Below are positions 10,134-20,726 of a DNA stretch of 64,000 nucleotides, piece after piece; within the stretch, counting starts at the first letter, position 1, and the number at the start of each line of letters is the position of its first letter. The stretch is from Diphasiastrum complanatum. Taxonomy: Eukaryota; Streptophyta; Lycopodiopsida; Lycopodiales; Lycopodiaceae. The position numbers and the translations under genes were made by a program. The stretch is taken from positions 24,944 to 88,943 of the forward strand of contig MU832069.1 in NCBI GenBank assembly GCA_029204225.1. The letters run 5' to 3'. The notes beneath the pieces are model-generated. The model did not search any database, was not told the DNA's origin, and was given only the letters and a program-made list of their open reading frames with translations.

Positions 10134-11042
10134 TTAAAAATTTCTTTTTAAATTGAAAGTCTTTCTGAGGAAGCTGCTCAGAAAGTGTTTCCTACCCACT
10201 GAATCATCATAGATTTGAGCATATCTGAGAGCTTGCTCAAGGGTAGTAGGCGAGTTTCTCTGGACCTCTACTTTATATTCATCTTTGAGGCCACGGACAA
10301 ATCCCCTGATTTTTTGATAGTCATCCATATTTTTAATCTTTAAAATTGCCTCTCGATACTGCGAGATATATTGGATGAGGGACTTGTCCATTACTGTTCT
10401 TTCCCAGGCTTCCCAGGCTCTATCAAGTTCATTCTCTGGTAGAAATTCTCTTAGGAAAGCTTCTTCAAAAGCTTTCCATGACCGGGGAGTCTGCCCAGTC
10501 TCCTGGAGATTTAACCACCACTTATAGGCCATAGGCCCTAAAGAAAGACTGGCCTCAATTGCTTGCAAATGGTCAGGGGTCTGTTTAAGAGCATGAATGT
10601 TCTTCCATTTGCTGAGGAAGGTTTGTAGAATATCTGCATTTCTATCCTTCTCTTCCCCATTAAAAGTAGGAGGCTTTAAATCTTTAAAAACACTGGGGTG
10701 AGACCGTAAAGTCTCACCCGAAACTGATGGAAGTGGAGAAGGGGATAACTGAGAAGTGGAGGGAAGGCTTCCTTTCGCGGAGCTCAAAATCAAGTTTTTG
10801 AGTTCAGCGAACGAGTCGTCCACACTGGACTTGAAATTGGCTAATGCCAGCTTCAGTTCATCCACTTCTGTTACCAATTGGAGGAACTGCTCCTTGGTAA
10901 CCAGTTCGTCGAGTTCTTCGGCGAACTGTTCCTGTTCTTCTACTTCCATGGGTTCCTTCCCTTTTCTGTAAGCCAAGGCTTCTGTTTCAAGTTCGTCGAA
11001 GCCTCTCTCCTGGGGTTGATCAGGTCCCTGAGGAGTGGTCAT
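10134..11042 (-). CDS. Gypsy gag (capsid region)
   Basis: The 302-residue frame starts [12 protein letters not shown]. It has an acidic N-terminal half with a probable coiled coil (about 45-90) and a Retrotrans_gag capsid domain (about 125-280) with the [17 protein letters not shown] and [12 protein letters not shown] segments typical of chromoviruses. It stops at 10134, while the knuckle-protease frame is open in a -1 register up to about 10190. The natural junction seems to read through SEQLPQKDF, so a one-base loss near 10180-10190 is inferred. A programmed -1 frameshift is the alternative. Confidence 0.88.
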   Translation of the reverse strand: MTTPQGPDQPQERGFDELETEALAYRKGKEPMEVEEQEQFAEELDELVTKEQFLQLVTEVDELKLALANFKSSVDDSFAELKNLILSSAKGSLPSTSQLSPSPLPSVSGETLRSHPSVFKDLKPPTFNGEEKDRNADILQTFLSKWKNIHALKQTPDHLQAIEASLSLGPMAYKWWLNLQETGQTPRSWKAFEEAFLREFLPENELDRAWEAWERTVMDKSLIQYISQYREAILKIKNMDDYQKIRGFVRGLKDEYKVEVQRNSPTTLEQALRYAQIYDDSVGRKHFLSSFLRKTFNLKRNF

Positions 11043-11749
11043 CTTCGAAACTGAAAGAGAGCTACCTTAACTTCTGAAGGAAAAAAGTCTAAAAGACTAA
11101 TTTACAACTGTACAAGGGAAAGGAAAGATGACTTAGCTGTTTCTGAGGACTGTACTTCCAAAGAGATTATGAAGAGGAACCCTTTCAGCTCTTTTCCCCA
11201 AGATTTCAGACCTGCTGTCCCGGAAAATGCCAGTTTGAGACTTCAAAACGGTGCCAAATTTCCCGGTTCTTGAGTTGAGTAGCTGACTGATCTGATTTGA
11301 GGTGTGGGGCTCCAACAAACCGAGTAAAAACCGGAAGTTTACAAAAAGAAATCCGGAATTTTTGAAGTCCCTGCCCTCGCTGGTTGGTCAGCAACCTGTC
11401 TGGCCCGATTTGTCCAATTTACAGCTCTGAAATCACCTTGATTCTCTGATTTACTCTCAGCCTGTAGGTCGCTGGTAGCGATGGACCTGCTCTTCCCTTC
11501 CTCTTGAATTTCCGCTCAGATCATAGTGATCTACACTCGAAAATCAGAGAGGGAAACTGATTTTTCAGCGCTGAAGCTATTGTAAAAGATATGCTTCCAA
11601 ACTACTGAGAAATCCAGCAAATTGGAGGATTAGAAAGCTGATCCTACAGCGATTTTTCTCCTCTATTCCTTTCTGAGAATCTCCCAGATCTTTCCTATCT
11701 TCTGATAGCTTTCTCTACTGTTGCTCCTGAACTCCCTAGGATGGAGATG
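11043..11749 (-). other. Gypsy untranslated leader
   Basis: About 700 bases lie between the primer-binding site and the gag Met, without a convincing frame. In LTR elements such a leader usually carries packaging and dimerisation signals; nothing specific is visible here. Confidence 0.6.
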
Positions 11750-11761
11750 GCTCTGATACCA
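11750..11761 (-). other. Gypsy primer-binding site (tRNA-iMet 3' end)
   Basis: On the minus strand TGGTATCAGAGC follows the 5' LTR by one base and is complementary to the 3' end of plant initiator Met tRNA, the standard primer. Confidence 0.93.
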
Positions 11762-11762
11762 G

Positions 11763-12120
11763 TGTAATAGATCCTAACACCACAGTAGGGCAAACACTAA
11801 CTGATCCACCCAACCTTGCCTACTCCCTGATATAGAGTAAGCCCCTCCTAGCCCAGTGTGAGGACTGGTAGCATGCTACTGCCAAGTGTCGGCCACGTGG
11901 CACTGACGTGGCCGACTGCACGTCGGGACCCAACTGGGGGCCCTATCCTGCTGACAGGGTCCCTAGGCTGTGTTAGGCCCGCCATGGCTATGGACCGTGC
12001 TGGGGCACACTACTCACACTGTCTTGCCCTGTTGGTCATGTACGCTGGACACGACCCTGACTGTGGTATCTGACCTATCTGTGTTCTCTAGGGTTCGGCA
12101 CTGGTTACGAGCTCGTAACA
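11763..12120 (-). repeat. Gypsy 5' LTR (right copy)
   Basis: This is the partner of 5906-6263. It is adjacent to the primer-binding site, so it is the 5' LTR of the minus-strand element and should hold its promoter. Confidence 0.93.
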
Positions 12121-12125
12121 GCGTG
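12121..12125 (+). repeat. Gypsy target-site duplication (right)
   Basis: GCGTG is identical to 5901-5905. Confidence 0.9.
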
Positions 12126-12183
12126 CCAGTGGGTGTGCCACTTGACCCAAACGTGACATTGTGCACAGAGATGTGCCCAGGCA

Positions 12184-12867
12184 ATGAGCAAGAGAGCAAT
12201 TGGTAGTCTGATGTATGTTGTGGTATGCACTCGACCATATATTGTAGTAGCAGTCACCAAGTTAAGCCAATTTCTGGCAGACCCTGGAGAAGGACGAAGG
12301 ACACTGGCAGGCAGCAAAAAGGGTTTAGGGTTTAGGGTTGAGATTGTCAAATATGGGCTTCAATTCAAGGCTGTTCATGAACAAACAACCGGTTTTGCGG
12401 ATTCTGACTGGGCGGGGGATGTTAATGATAAAAAATCGACGTGTGGCTACATATTCAAATTTGGAGGAACATGCGTTAGTTGGAGTTGTGAAAAGCAACA
12501 TTCCACAGCTCTATCCTCTACAGAGGCTGAATACATGGGAGTGTGCCAAGCAGCAAAAGAATTCTTATGGATGAGAACTATGCTTGAAGAACTTGAGATT
12601 GACACTTCTAAAATGGTTCTCTATAATGATAATCAAGGATGTTTGTTTTTAAGTAAGAATGCAGGTTTTTACAAGAAAAGTAAACATATAGCGATTCAAT
12701 ACCATTTTGTGAGAGATTTGGTTCAAGAGGGGAAACTTAACATGAAATTTTGTCCCACTAGCTCTACGATTGCCGACATCATGACCAAAGGATTAAATAA
12801 TCACAGATTTGTGTTTCTGAGAAATCTGATGGGTATAATAGAAATTGAGGATAATGTATATAAATAA
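12184..12867 (+). pseudogene. copia-1 RT end and RNase H (3' half after the nested insertion)
   Basis: RAIGSLMYVVVCTRPYI is the end of copia RT (GSLMYLxxxTRPDI with Asp changed to Tyr). RNase H follows, with ADSDWAGDVNDKKSTCGY, SSTEAEYMG and YNDNQGC (the acidic residues are kept), the SKHIAIQYHFVRD segment and ADIMTKGL. A short telomere-like stretch replaces the usual HWxAxKRIxRYLKGT segment. The stop at 12865-12867 is followed directly by the polypurine tract. Confidence 0.85.
12321..12339 (+). repeat. Interstitial telomere-like repeat
   Basis: About 2.7 units of the plant telomere repeat GGGTTTA lie inside the RT-to-RNase H segment of copia-1, where conserved coding sequence would be expected. 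Confidence 0.75.
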
Positions 12868-12881
12868 TCAGAGTTGACAAT

Positions 12882-12896
12882 AAAGTAAGAGAGGGA
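12882..12896 (+). other. copia-1 polypurine tract
   Basis: AAAGTAAGAGAGGGA is followed by one T and then the 3' LTR start. Confidence 0.8.
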
Positions 12897-12897
12897 T

Positions 12898-13307
12898 TGT
12901 TAGTTTATGGTTTTAGTGACACTTCACAGTTAGCTGACCTTATAGTTAGTTGGTTAAATAATTTTGTGATAAGGTTAAGCTGTTGCTTTTGTCCATGTTA
13001 GTGGTTGATGTCATCAGACACTGAAAGACAGTTATATGTAGCTTTTGTATACACGTCATGGCAAGACGTCATGTTGAGGCTGTTAGCGTGAAGCTTGTTC
13101 GGAATGTGAAGCCAACTCGAGCTCACCTATATGTACTGTGTATATGGATTAATGATAACGCTTTTTGCAAGTTGTGTGATTGCTTATTGTTTTTGTACTG
13201 AGGTCTCATCCGCATTCAAGCATCGAATGACTAACTGGTAATTGCACTAGAACACGTAGCTTGTCCTCACAGATCAGAAAATCGTTAATCAAATACTTGG
13301 ATTCACA
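12898..13307 (+). repeat. copia-1 3' LTR
   Basis: This 410-bp partner of 2793-3202 runs from TGTTAG to TTCACA. Confidence 0.9.
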
Positions 13308-14085
13308 AATTAGTCAATACCAGCTTGTCTCGAGCCCTAACTTGTTGGACCCCCCAATCAGCTATGAATGAGCATGATACCTCATTAGTCGGGTGATTAC
13401 TAGGACTTAGTCTTAATCTCGGTTAGGCTAGACTTGGTTAGATTTTTTTTCCAATATTGTCATAGATTAGACATTATCCGTATCCTTTCATCAATAGTTT
13501 TAGCTTGTAACTTGATATCAAAGCATCTTTCTAAGTACAGAGAAAGGGTCACCACTCTCTGCATTCATCAAGTCACCTTTTTCTCTACTTTTTTTGTGTT
13601 TGCTAGTGTTCACAAACATCATTTATGAAGGACATCATTATTAGTTTGCATCGTTTCTTAAGTTTTAAAAAAGCCGAATTCTTGTTATTTGCCTCTAATT
13701 TTCTCTAGAATAATTTAATTTTGTTTATACTTCGACCATTGAATTCTTCTTTACTAGACACCCAGGAAAATGGAAGAAAATATCACAATTTTAGTACTTT
13801 CTTGAAATTTTGTCACTTTCATACCTTTTGTGTTTCTTGTGGGCAACTTATGTCATTGATCTTCCTATAAGAAGGCGTTCATCACACACTTTACATATTT
13901 TCCTTTCACTTATGAACCCAATCCACACCTTTTGCTATCAATGGAACATAGAAGTCCATAAATGAGGTGACAATAGCATTCTCTTGCAAATAAGAGTAAA
14001 GTACATCATATATGATCAATAGCTAAAGCTCGACACACAATGGCGATGAGTTTTCCAAAGTGATATCAATATCCAAAGCTGAATG

Positions 14086-14158
14086 ATGAGTGCCTACAGT
14101 CCCTATTTATACCCAATAAATGCCCTAAAATGGAAGCTTCTAAAGACCTAGCCAACCT
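14086..14158 (+). repeat. 73-bp direct repeat, copy 1
   Basis: The sequence from ATGAGTGCC to CCAACCT recurs at 14933-15005 with about three differences. The copies flank 774 bp. Confidence 0.85.
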
Positions 14159-14932
14159 GTTATAGCTTTACTCCCTGTCCCGGTTGTTTACTGTTTTTAC
14201 TTATAGATGTACTTCTTGTAAATACAGAAATGGCTAAGTCACCAGCCTGTGGTGACCTTTGTAACAGAAATGTAAATAAAGCTGTTAATGATGTTTCTGA
14301 GCCTCAGAGTTGCATGTTGCTTGGGTATAGGGTACTGGGTCATTAATTCGGAGTGGCTGGACTGACCTCCTAAAAAGGAGGAGAGTTGACTAGTCGACGT
14401 GACATGTCATATGCTCACTGGGACACTTGGTCCAGTGAATGAGTGACACATGTCAGGGTTGATCGGTCAAACATGACACGTGTCACATGCCCATTGGGAC
14501 ATTTGGTCCAATGGATGAGTGACACATGTCAGCCTACTCACTTGCCTATGTGTCAGGGTACTGCCAAGTGGCAAGTGTCGAACTGTGCATGGAGTTGGCC
14601 ATGTGTCGAGATTTAGGAAGGGTCAGGGTTAAGGGGTGCTTGGGGATTTTGGATAAGTGAGCCTAGAGAGAGGCATTCCTCATCAGAATCTATGCAGCAA
14701 AGGCTGGGAGGAGACAAGGCAGCAGCCAGCTCCATCTTGTGTTACAAGTAATTTGATGCTGGTATGTGCAGGAAATTAGCAAGGTTTGAAGAGAAGATCA
14801 GAGAGGGAGTCTGACACAACCTTATCCACAACTTAGGATCTCAGGTGGTTGTAAGATATGCACCCTCCAGTAGGACTGGTTCCCCCAATCCAGTTACCTA
14901 ACTAAAATAGTTGGGCCCTTAGGCAGTCCTAA

Positions 14933-15005
14933 ATGAGTGCCTATAGTCCCTATTTATACCCAATAGATGCCCTAAAATGGAAGCTTCTAAGGACCTAGCC
15001 AACCT
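14933..15005 (+). repeat. 73-bp direct repeat, copy 2
   Basis: Partner of 14086-14158. Confidence 0.85.
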
Positions 15006-16094
15006 ATAGTGCGCCCTCTTGTAGGATATTTCAATGATTTGCTACAAGCACTTTGCTAGTACTTTTGTGCATTCAAGAAACTCACCTCGTGTGCACAAAG
15101 GTGATATTGTACGAACAAAATTCTTTTATTAGTGATATCGAATAAGTGAACCTAGCCAATTTTCCCACTAGAGAGAGCCTCTCATGATCGCACGAAAAAA
15201 TTAATACTTTTCCTTAAAAAAATTGCTATCCTTGTGGAAATGTTTGTACCTTCAGATCTTATCAGTCCTAATTATCTGTTTTATCTATGATTTGTATACA
15301 TTGTACAAAAAGTAGTTCAGATTTTAAAGCAAAAGAGTAGCTCTAGATAAAAAAAAAAAATTGCTAAGATTTTCTAGAATTTATATGCTTAGTCATTGAT
15401 TGTCACTGTTTGTCAATATGTCCCTGTGTAAGTAAATCATGTGAAATGATCAATTTCATGCCTCAAGTGAAAGCAAATTAGCTAAGTAGCTAAACTACCA
15501 AAAAAGAATTCAACCATCAGCATTTTTTCCTAAAAATAAATAAAATGGAAAAGAAAAATCTGCAATCTGTGTCACGAATAGCTGACGACCCGAAGCATGC
15601 ATTTTGGATTGTTTTTGCAGTCGATCATGGTCCACTGAAACTATGGTTGGTGATATCAAATACACAATACCCCCCAGCCCATTTGCCTTCTGTCAAATAG
15701 CTTGTCTCGCACCTAAGTAATATCGTGCAAAAAATTTGAATCTCTTCATGTTTTTAATGATAAGTGTACCCCAACACATTTGGCCACAATCAAATAGCCC
15801 GTCTTGCATGTGTGTGATATTGTACAAAGCACCATGGCCATACTAGTTCTAGTTTTGTTTTCACACTTGTGGACAACCATTTTCACTAGCACCTGGTGCT
15901 CCTCCACCTAGTTCTGTGGTTTGTTTTATCCGAGCATGGTTGGGATGACGACAAGAGTCTACTCCCTCAGGTATTAGCTCTTCGAATACACTTTCCAATA
16001 ACAATGCTTGAAGATGCCTTATGGTTCATCCTCTAGCAATGATAGTGATCTCTCTCTTCGTAAGACTTCAACTTACAAACACATTTGAATGCTT

Positions 16095-16860
16095 TTCGCT
16101 CGCAAATGAAACTCGCTCAAGATGAGCTTAAGGCTCAGTTCTCCCTCTCTCAAGATGAGCTGATGGCTCATTTTTCCACTCTACAGGATTATGTTAGCCT
16201 TATCTTACCATCCTCCAGTTTCTCCTATGGTACATCGTTTTGATTTCAAGCCTCCACATGCACGTGAGTTTAAGGATAAAGAACAACTTTCCACGTAATC
16301 TAGATCATCCAATGGGAATGACCTATAAAATTGGTTAGCTACATTGGAGAATTTTTCTTTTATGTCAATCATGAGTGTATTCAATTGGCTGGTCTACATT
16401 TGCATGGCTGGCAGGTTTATTAGAGTGATCCCACTTGAGATAGAATGTAGTTATGGTCTACTTTTAGCATGATGTTTGGCCAATAGTGGGATGCTTTTTA
16501 GAGCCTTGCCTAGAGATGTAATTTGACTTCTTTAGGTATGATCTTGCTTCCTTCCGTCCTACCTCTTTGTCTAGTGCCATGTCTCTTGCCGCGACGCTGC
16601 TAGCTGAGACTACAGCATAAGTATCATGAATTTTCTTTCTCTTTTTTGCGTCCTTCTCATCCGACTATTTCTCACCCCAGCTCTTCGGTTCCTTTTGTTC
16701 TTATTCATCTTGCTAGTTCTACTCCTTTTGCTACTCCACCTTTTGTCCTTCCTCACATCTCTACCCTTACTCAAGCCGAGTTTGCTGAGGTATGTAATCA
16801 ACATTTATGTTTCTGTTGTAAGAGTCCTGATCATGTGGCTTAAGATTGTCAACAACCTCC
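16095..16860 (+). pseudogene. Decayed gypsy gag fragment
   Basis: In shifting frames the strand reads a QDELKA/QDELMA duplicated helical segment, then FKPPHAREFKDKEQL, the usual entry to a gypsy capsid domain. Near 16805-16855 comes a knuckle with C-F-C-C-K-S-P-D-H spacing and an in-frame stop before the last Cys. No intact frame remains, and no LTRs were identified. Confidence 0.55.
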
Positions 16861-17139
16861 TACTGTTACTATTGCCATTTACTTCCATGAGGACGAGGAC
16901 GCTAATGACTCTGACTTTTGGGGCATTGGTATACGTCTATCTCGTGTGTGGTACCCATCACTACATGGAATGCTTGGTGAAAGCTTCAGATGTATACCTT
17001 TCTTGGTGCAACGAAAGCATGGCCTTACATCTTCTATAATGCTTCAATTGGTCTGGTTACCTTGGACTGTATTCTTTGAGTCGTTTGTTGTAGCTCCTCT
17101 AGTACTTCATGGTCTCTTCAAATCACTTGGGTTGTAATT

Positions 17140-17863
17140 GTTTCAATTTTTTAATTTATCCAACATGCTTGGTCACTATGTGTAGCTTGTGCCCCATTGA
17201 GTTCGACGACTATCTCGTCTATATGCATGCCTTGGAGGTTTTCTAACATGTGGCATTATTGGTCCGTTTGGCTGAGTTGGTCTCCTATTCAAATAAATGT
17301 TGCTCCTTGGCTTTTTCAAGTTCTATCTTAATACAAGAAATTTTTTTGGTTCTAGTACCTACTACTATTAGAGGAGGCTCACTGTAGCAGTTTTTACCAT
17401 GGGACGACTCTTCTCAGTCACACCTTCTAGGCCACATTGTAGCCTTTTTATCATGAGGGGTCTACTTGCATGTTGATCACGTATACAGAGTTGGCCTATT
17501 GGCTTTGGCCTATTGGCTTTGGTCATGGCTTTATCCATTTGCTATAATTGCTTCCTCAAGGCTGGAGCCACAGATCCACACCTTCTGCACTGTATTCCAT
17601 ATATTGCTTTGGCGTTTTATGATGCCTGTTTCTTAAGGTTCTCCTATCTTTTTTCTAATGTTCTTGAAGCTGAGGCTTTTGATGGCTTTGAGCTTTATTT
17701 CCTTGTTCTTGACGAGACTCATGTTTCTTTCTCTTTTGCTTTTGTTGAGTGTCATGCGAAGCTTGTTATGTTGTCTTTCTGGTCCTTGCCATGTTTGTCT
17801 TTGCATTTGTGTTGCTCATGCTTGCATTGTTGCATCAGTTGAAAATGCCGATTGTAATATTTG
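17140..17863. other. Intronic T-rich sequence, no gene recognised
   Basis: Open frames at 17513-17842 and 17658-17894 are hydrophobic by base composition (T-rich) and match no family I recognise. Confidence 0.35.
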
Positions 17864-17936
17864 CAAACACTCTTTGTCCTGGCGACTCTTGTGAATACGT
17901 CGTATTCACAAGAGTCGCCAGGACAAAGAGTGTTTG
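17864..17936. repeat. Perfect 36-bp inverted repeat with 1-bp spacer
   Basis: Positions 17864-17899 and 17901-17936 are exact reverse complements around T17900 (centre TACG-T-CGTA). The arms begin CAAACACTCTTTGTCCTGGC. As RNA this would form a nearly loopless hairpin. It could be a foldback micro-element, paired termini of an otherwise lost transposon, or a cloning/assembly snapback. Confidence 0.95.
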
Positions 17937-19281
17937 TGAATGCTCCATTCAAAACCATAATTTTCCATTTCTAGAATGCTATGCAAAGCCTCTTTTGGGG
18001 GCAAAAAAGGGCTAAAATCAATTTTTTTTTGTGGCCGTGCTTACAAAATGCAATTTTTTGTTGGAGGGTTTCAGAACAAGTGTTACACAACCCTCTACAA
18101 CCAAACTGGTTATAACTACTGAATTTCACTATCTTAGGGGGCCAAAACATCAAGTAGTATCTTTTATATTGAATAAAATTTCAACCACAGAAATATTTCA
18201 TATAACTATGTTATTAAAATTTTGAAAAAGTCTGATCTGAAAATGCCCTCGTGGTCTTGAAAATAATAGCTGAAACTAGAAGGTTTGCTAATTCACTTTC
18301 ATATCAAGGTACAGTAACTAGAGCACATATACCCATGTTTGTCAGGACAAATTAAGGATATGTGACCAATAGATCGCCTTTTAGTTAGGCTTGAATCTCA
18401 CATCTTACGTTTTGGTGATGGTTTGCGTCTCCTTTAACAAGCAGCTACCTTAAGAACAGTTTTAAGTGTAGAAAAAATCACTTTTTTTATTTTTTTTGGC
18501 ATTTCAGGCTGTCATCCACATCCATTTTTGAGGCTCATGCTATCATAGGCCAGAATGTATTTCAAAAAAGACAAGTGTAATACTCATATCTTGAATTAGT
18601 ACTTATAGTTAAGCTTGCTGTGTTTGGTACCATCTTAATCTATAAATTGACTACCTCCTTATGGTTCTAATTGGGAGTTCATTACTTATACTTGTAAATT
18701 AAGGTATGATAAATGCAAATATAACTAGGCGTAGCAACGTATGTCCAAAATGTGACATTTTACTGTGTATGGTTTGCCAACAAACACTAGAAGCTAATCT
18801 GGTCTTTTACTGTACCAATGTGTTCAAGTTCAGAAAAAGCATGCCCATTCATATATGTGCCAAGTACTTTTTTTGCAGCATATTGAGTATGAGGTAGTGG
18901 GTATCTAGATGGGCCAAATAAAACTCCAATGCTGAAACAAAAATATTCATTAGGAGTCTCAAATTCCTATAAAGTGGATAACTTGCACCAATTAGCTTTT
19001 TAAAAAACTGGAGCTTTCAAGAAAGTATAATCTCTACAATAGAGGTGGTGACTTCAAATTGAAAATGCAGAGTAAGAGATCGACTAGAGAAAGTCAACAA
19101 GTGCGATACTGGCATTTTATTTGAAGTTGTCACATTACTGTAATCACTTATTTACCCTACAAGAAATAGCATACAATCTCAAGAGCTTCTTAGGAAAAGT
19201 TGCTATCTGCTTTCAAGCCTACAAGCTTGTAAGTTAATCTATTGCTATAACTTATGCTAACCATAAAGCGAAAATTTCCAG
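17937..19281. other. Intron sequence before the Sec14 exon at 19282
   Basis: AT-rich, with no recognisable coding or transposon sequence. It ends in a plant acceptor (TTTCCAG). Confidence 0.45.
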
Positions 19282-19444
19282 GTTAAAGCTCAGTGATGTA
19301 TTTCAAGCAACTACAGAAGATCGGTTGTTGATGAGAGCAATGTGGGTATGGGAGGAGCTTCATGAATGTCGCTTACCTGCATGTTCTACTGCAGCAGGTT
19401 CTTACATTGGTCAAGCAACTGTCATTTTTGATCTTCATAATGTG
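19282..19444 (+). CDS. Sec14-like protein, second visible exon (CRAL-TRIO core)
   Basis: The first base completes the Arg codon from the exon at 275-378, and 54 full codons follow. The translation includes ATTEDRLLMRAMWVWEEL, then RLPACSTAAGSYIGQATVIF, then DLHNV. This matches the Sec14 core (TxEERxxxxxxxxxE...PACSxxxGxxIxxxxxIxDLxGV). The exon ends in phase 0 at GTG|GTAATT. The conserved Asp of the DLKG motif is kept, while Lys-Gly is His-Asn here. Confidence 0.88.
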
Positions 19445-20726
19445 GTAATTTTCCTACACGATGCTGATTGGTATTAATCGATGAATTTGTCGCTCTTTAT
19501 GGCATCGTGGATGTAGTTAAGTCTTAGTTGGATATGGCAAATGTAGCTGATGACTTTTGTAAGCTGTATTATAATTCTTGATTCGAAACAAAAAAGTACA
19601 CGCATATACACTATCAAGGTATCTTATTAGGCCTGTTGAAATATGGGGAGCATGAAGATCATGTAGCCCCAGAAGTAAATGGCTTCACCAAATACTCAGT
19701 TTGGAACAAAGAGGATTATATAGAAGGTAAGGAATTCAGAGAAATTGCATGTTATATCAGAAAAGAGTATAATATGTCTGCCTTAAAGAAGATTCAGATA
19801 AGAAATAGTTTTGTCTACAGCTAGTGCTAAGGATAGATGGATATTTCTTTCACATTATGAAACAAAGAGAGGTTGATCAGAAAAGGACAACCAAGGAGTG
19901 TTATACCTCTTGACCTTATAAGATCAGAAAGTTATGCTAAAGGCTAAATTTGGCCCTAACTGATTCAAAGTGGTTGGATAAATGCGAGGATAGGAGCACA
20001 AGACTAGTCTCTATCCATTCTCCTAAGAAGCAGCCTCTCAAGTTCTGAAGAATGGAAATGTGGACGAAAAAGCTTACCTTGTAGAGCCTGGTATGACAAA
20101 CCATGTGAGCAAGCGAGAAAAATTGGGCAAATGGCAGATGTAAAAAAGCAAGTTATGAAAGAGATCCGCAACAAGGAAAATGAATTTTTCTTAGAAAGTT
20201 GGAACATTGGAAGTCCTAATTCATAACCAGAAAGTTCTGGTTGAAGTTACAATGGAGGACATAATAAATTAGCTCCTGTTTAGGAGGGACCAGTCCACAG
20301 GACAAGTATGCCACTGCACTTACCAGGCAGATTAGTTCTAAGTGACCCTTAAACAGCTGAGGAGCAAGTTTGACTTTTACTGCTTGTTCAAATTTAACCG
20401 ACAGCAGGAAGCCTCAAGCAGCCAAAAATGAAAATTAAGTTTTCATTGTTCATCTGGAAGACAATGTGGTTCACTCTACCTACAAGCTCCCACTGAGCTG
20501 AGCACAGCAAGTTTATTATCTCACTGCAGCAGAATCTGAATGTAAAATTTTATTTGGACAATGAGCTGTGTATTTTCTGAATGAATAAAGAGTATAATAA
20601 TTGCCTGAATACTCCGTTATCGTATAGTATCTCAACCTGCCTTTAAATCCTTTGTAATTGACTTGCTTGATATGCAGACAGAATGTCAGGCTAATATGTA
20701 ATTTCATGTCTGTGAATTTTTGACAG
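19445..20726 (+). other. Intron of the Sec14-like gene
   Basis: GT (19445) to AG (20725-20726), phase 0. Short open frames such as 19636-19824 have no recognised similarity. Confidence 0.75.

Larger units (their letters stand above)
5906..12120 (-). mobile_element. Ty3/gypsy chromovirus LTR retrotransposon, young, nested in copia-1
   Basis: This 6215-bp element has two 358-bp LTRs (5906-6263 and 11763-12120, TG...CA), a perfect 5-bp target duplication (GCGTG), an iMet-type primer-binding site, a polypurine tract, and gag, protease, RT, RNase H, integrase and chromodomain in gypsy order on the minus strand. I find one difference between the LTRs (A near 6031 versus G near 11890), so it inserted recently, long after copia-1. 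Gag and pol lie in three different frames. The two breaks look like small indels, so this copy may be non-autonomous, or the sequence may contain errors there. Confidence 0.95.
2793..13307 (+). mobile_element. Ty1/copia LTR retrotransposon (copia-1), defective, split by a nested gypsy element
   Basis: Two 410-bp direct repeats (2793-3202 and 12898-13307, both TG...CA) flank gag, integrase, reverse transcriptase and RNase H in copia order. The body is interrupted by a complete gypsy element at 5906-12120. By my count the LTRs differ at about 22 of 410 positions, so the insertion is old. The flanking five bases are AACCA and AATTA, which may be a decayed target duplication (two C-to-T changes). 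Protease and the integrase zinc-binding part are missing, and the frames are broken. It lies in the Sec14 intron in the sense orientation. Confidence 0.9.
13308..16090. other. Intronic sequence, no gene recognised
   Basis: AT-rich sequence without a supported coding region. It holds a pair of 73-bp direct repeats (listed). Between the two copies, at 14400-14570, are repeated GACACATGTC / GACACGTGTC-like palindromic words within short direct repeats. Confidence 0.4.
379..19281 (+). other. 18.9-kb intron of the Sec14-like gene
   Basis: The intron runs from a GT donor at 379 to an AG acceptor at 19280-19281 and keeps the reading frame between two conserved Sec14 segments. It contains a copia element, a gypsy element nested inside that, a relic gypsy gag, a perfect inverted repeat and several short repeats, each listed separately. 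If the gene is expressed, all of this must be removed as one intron. Confidence 0.75.

Noticed and set aside
12014..12350. Minus-strand open frames across the gypsy/copia junction
   Set aside because: They cross a known insertion boundary and a target duplication, so they cannot be old genes.
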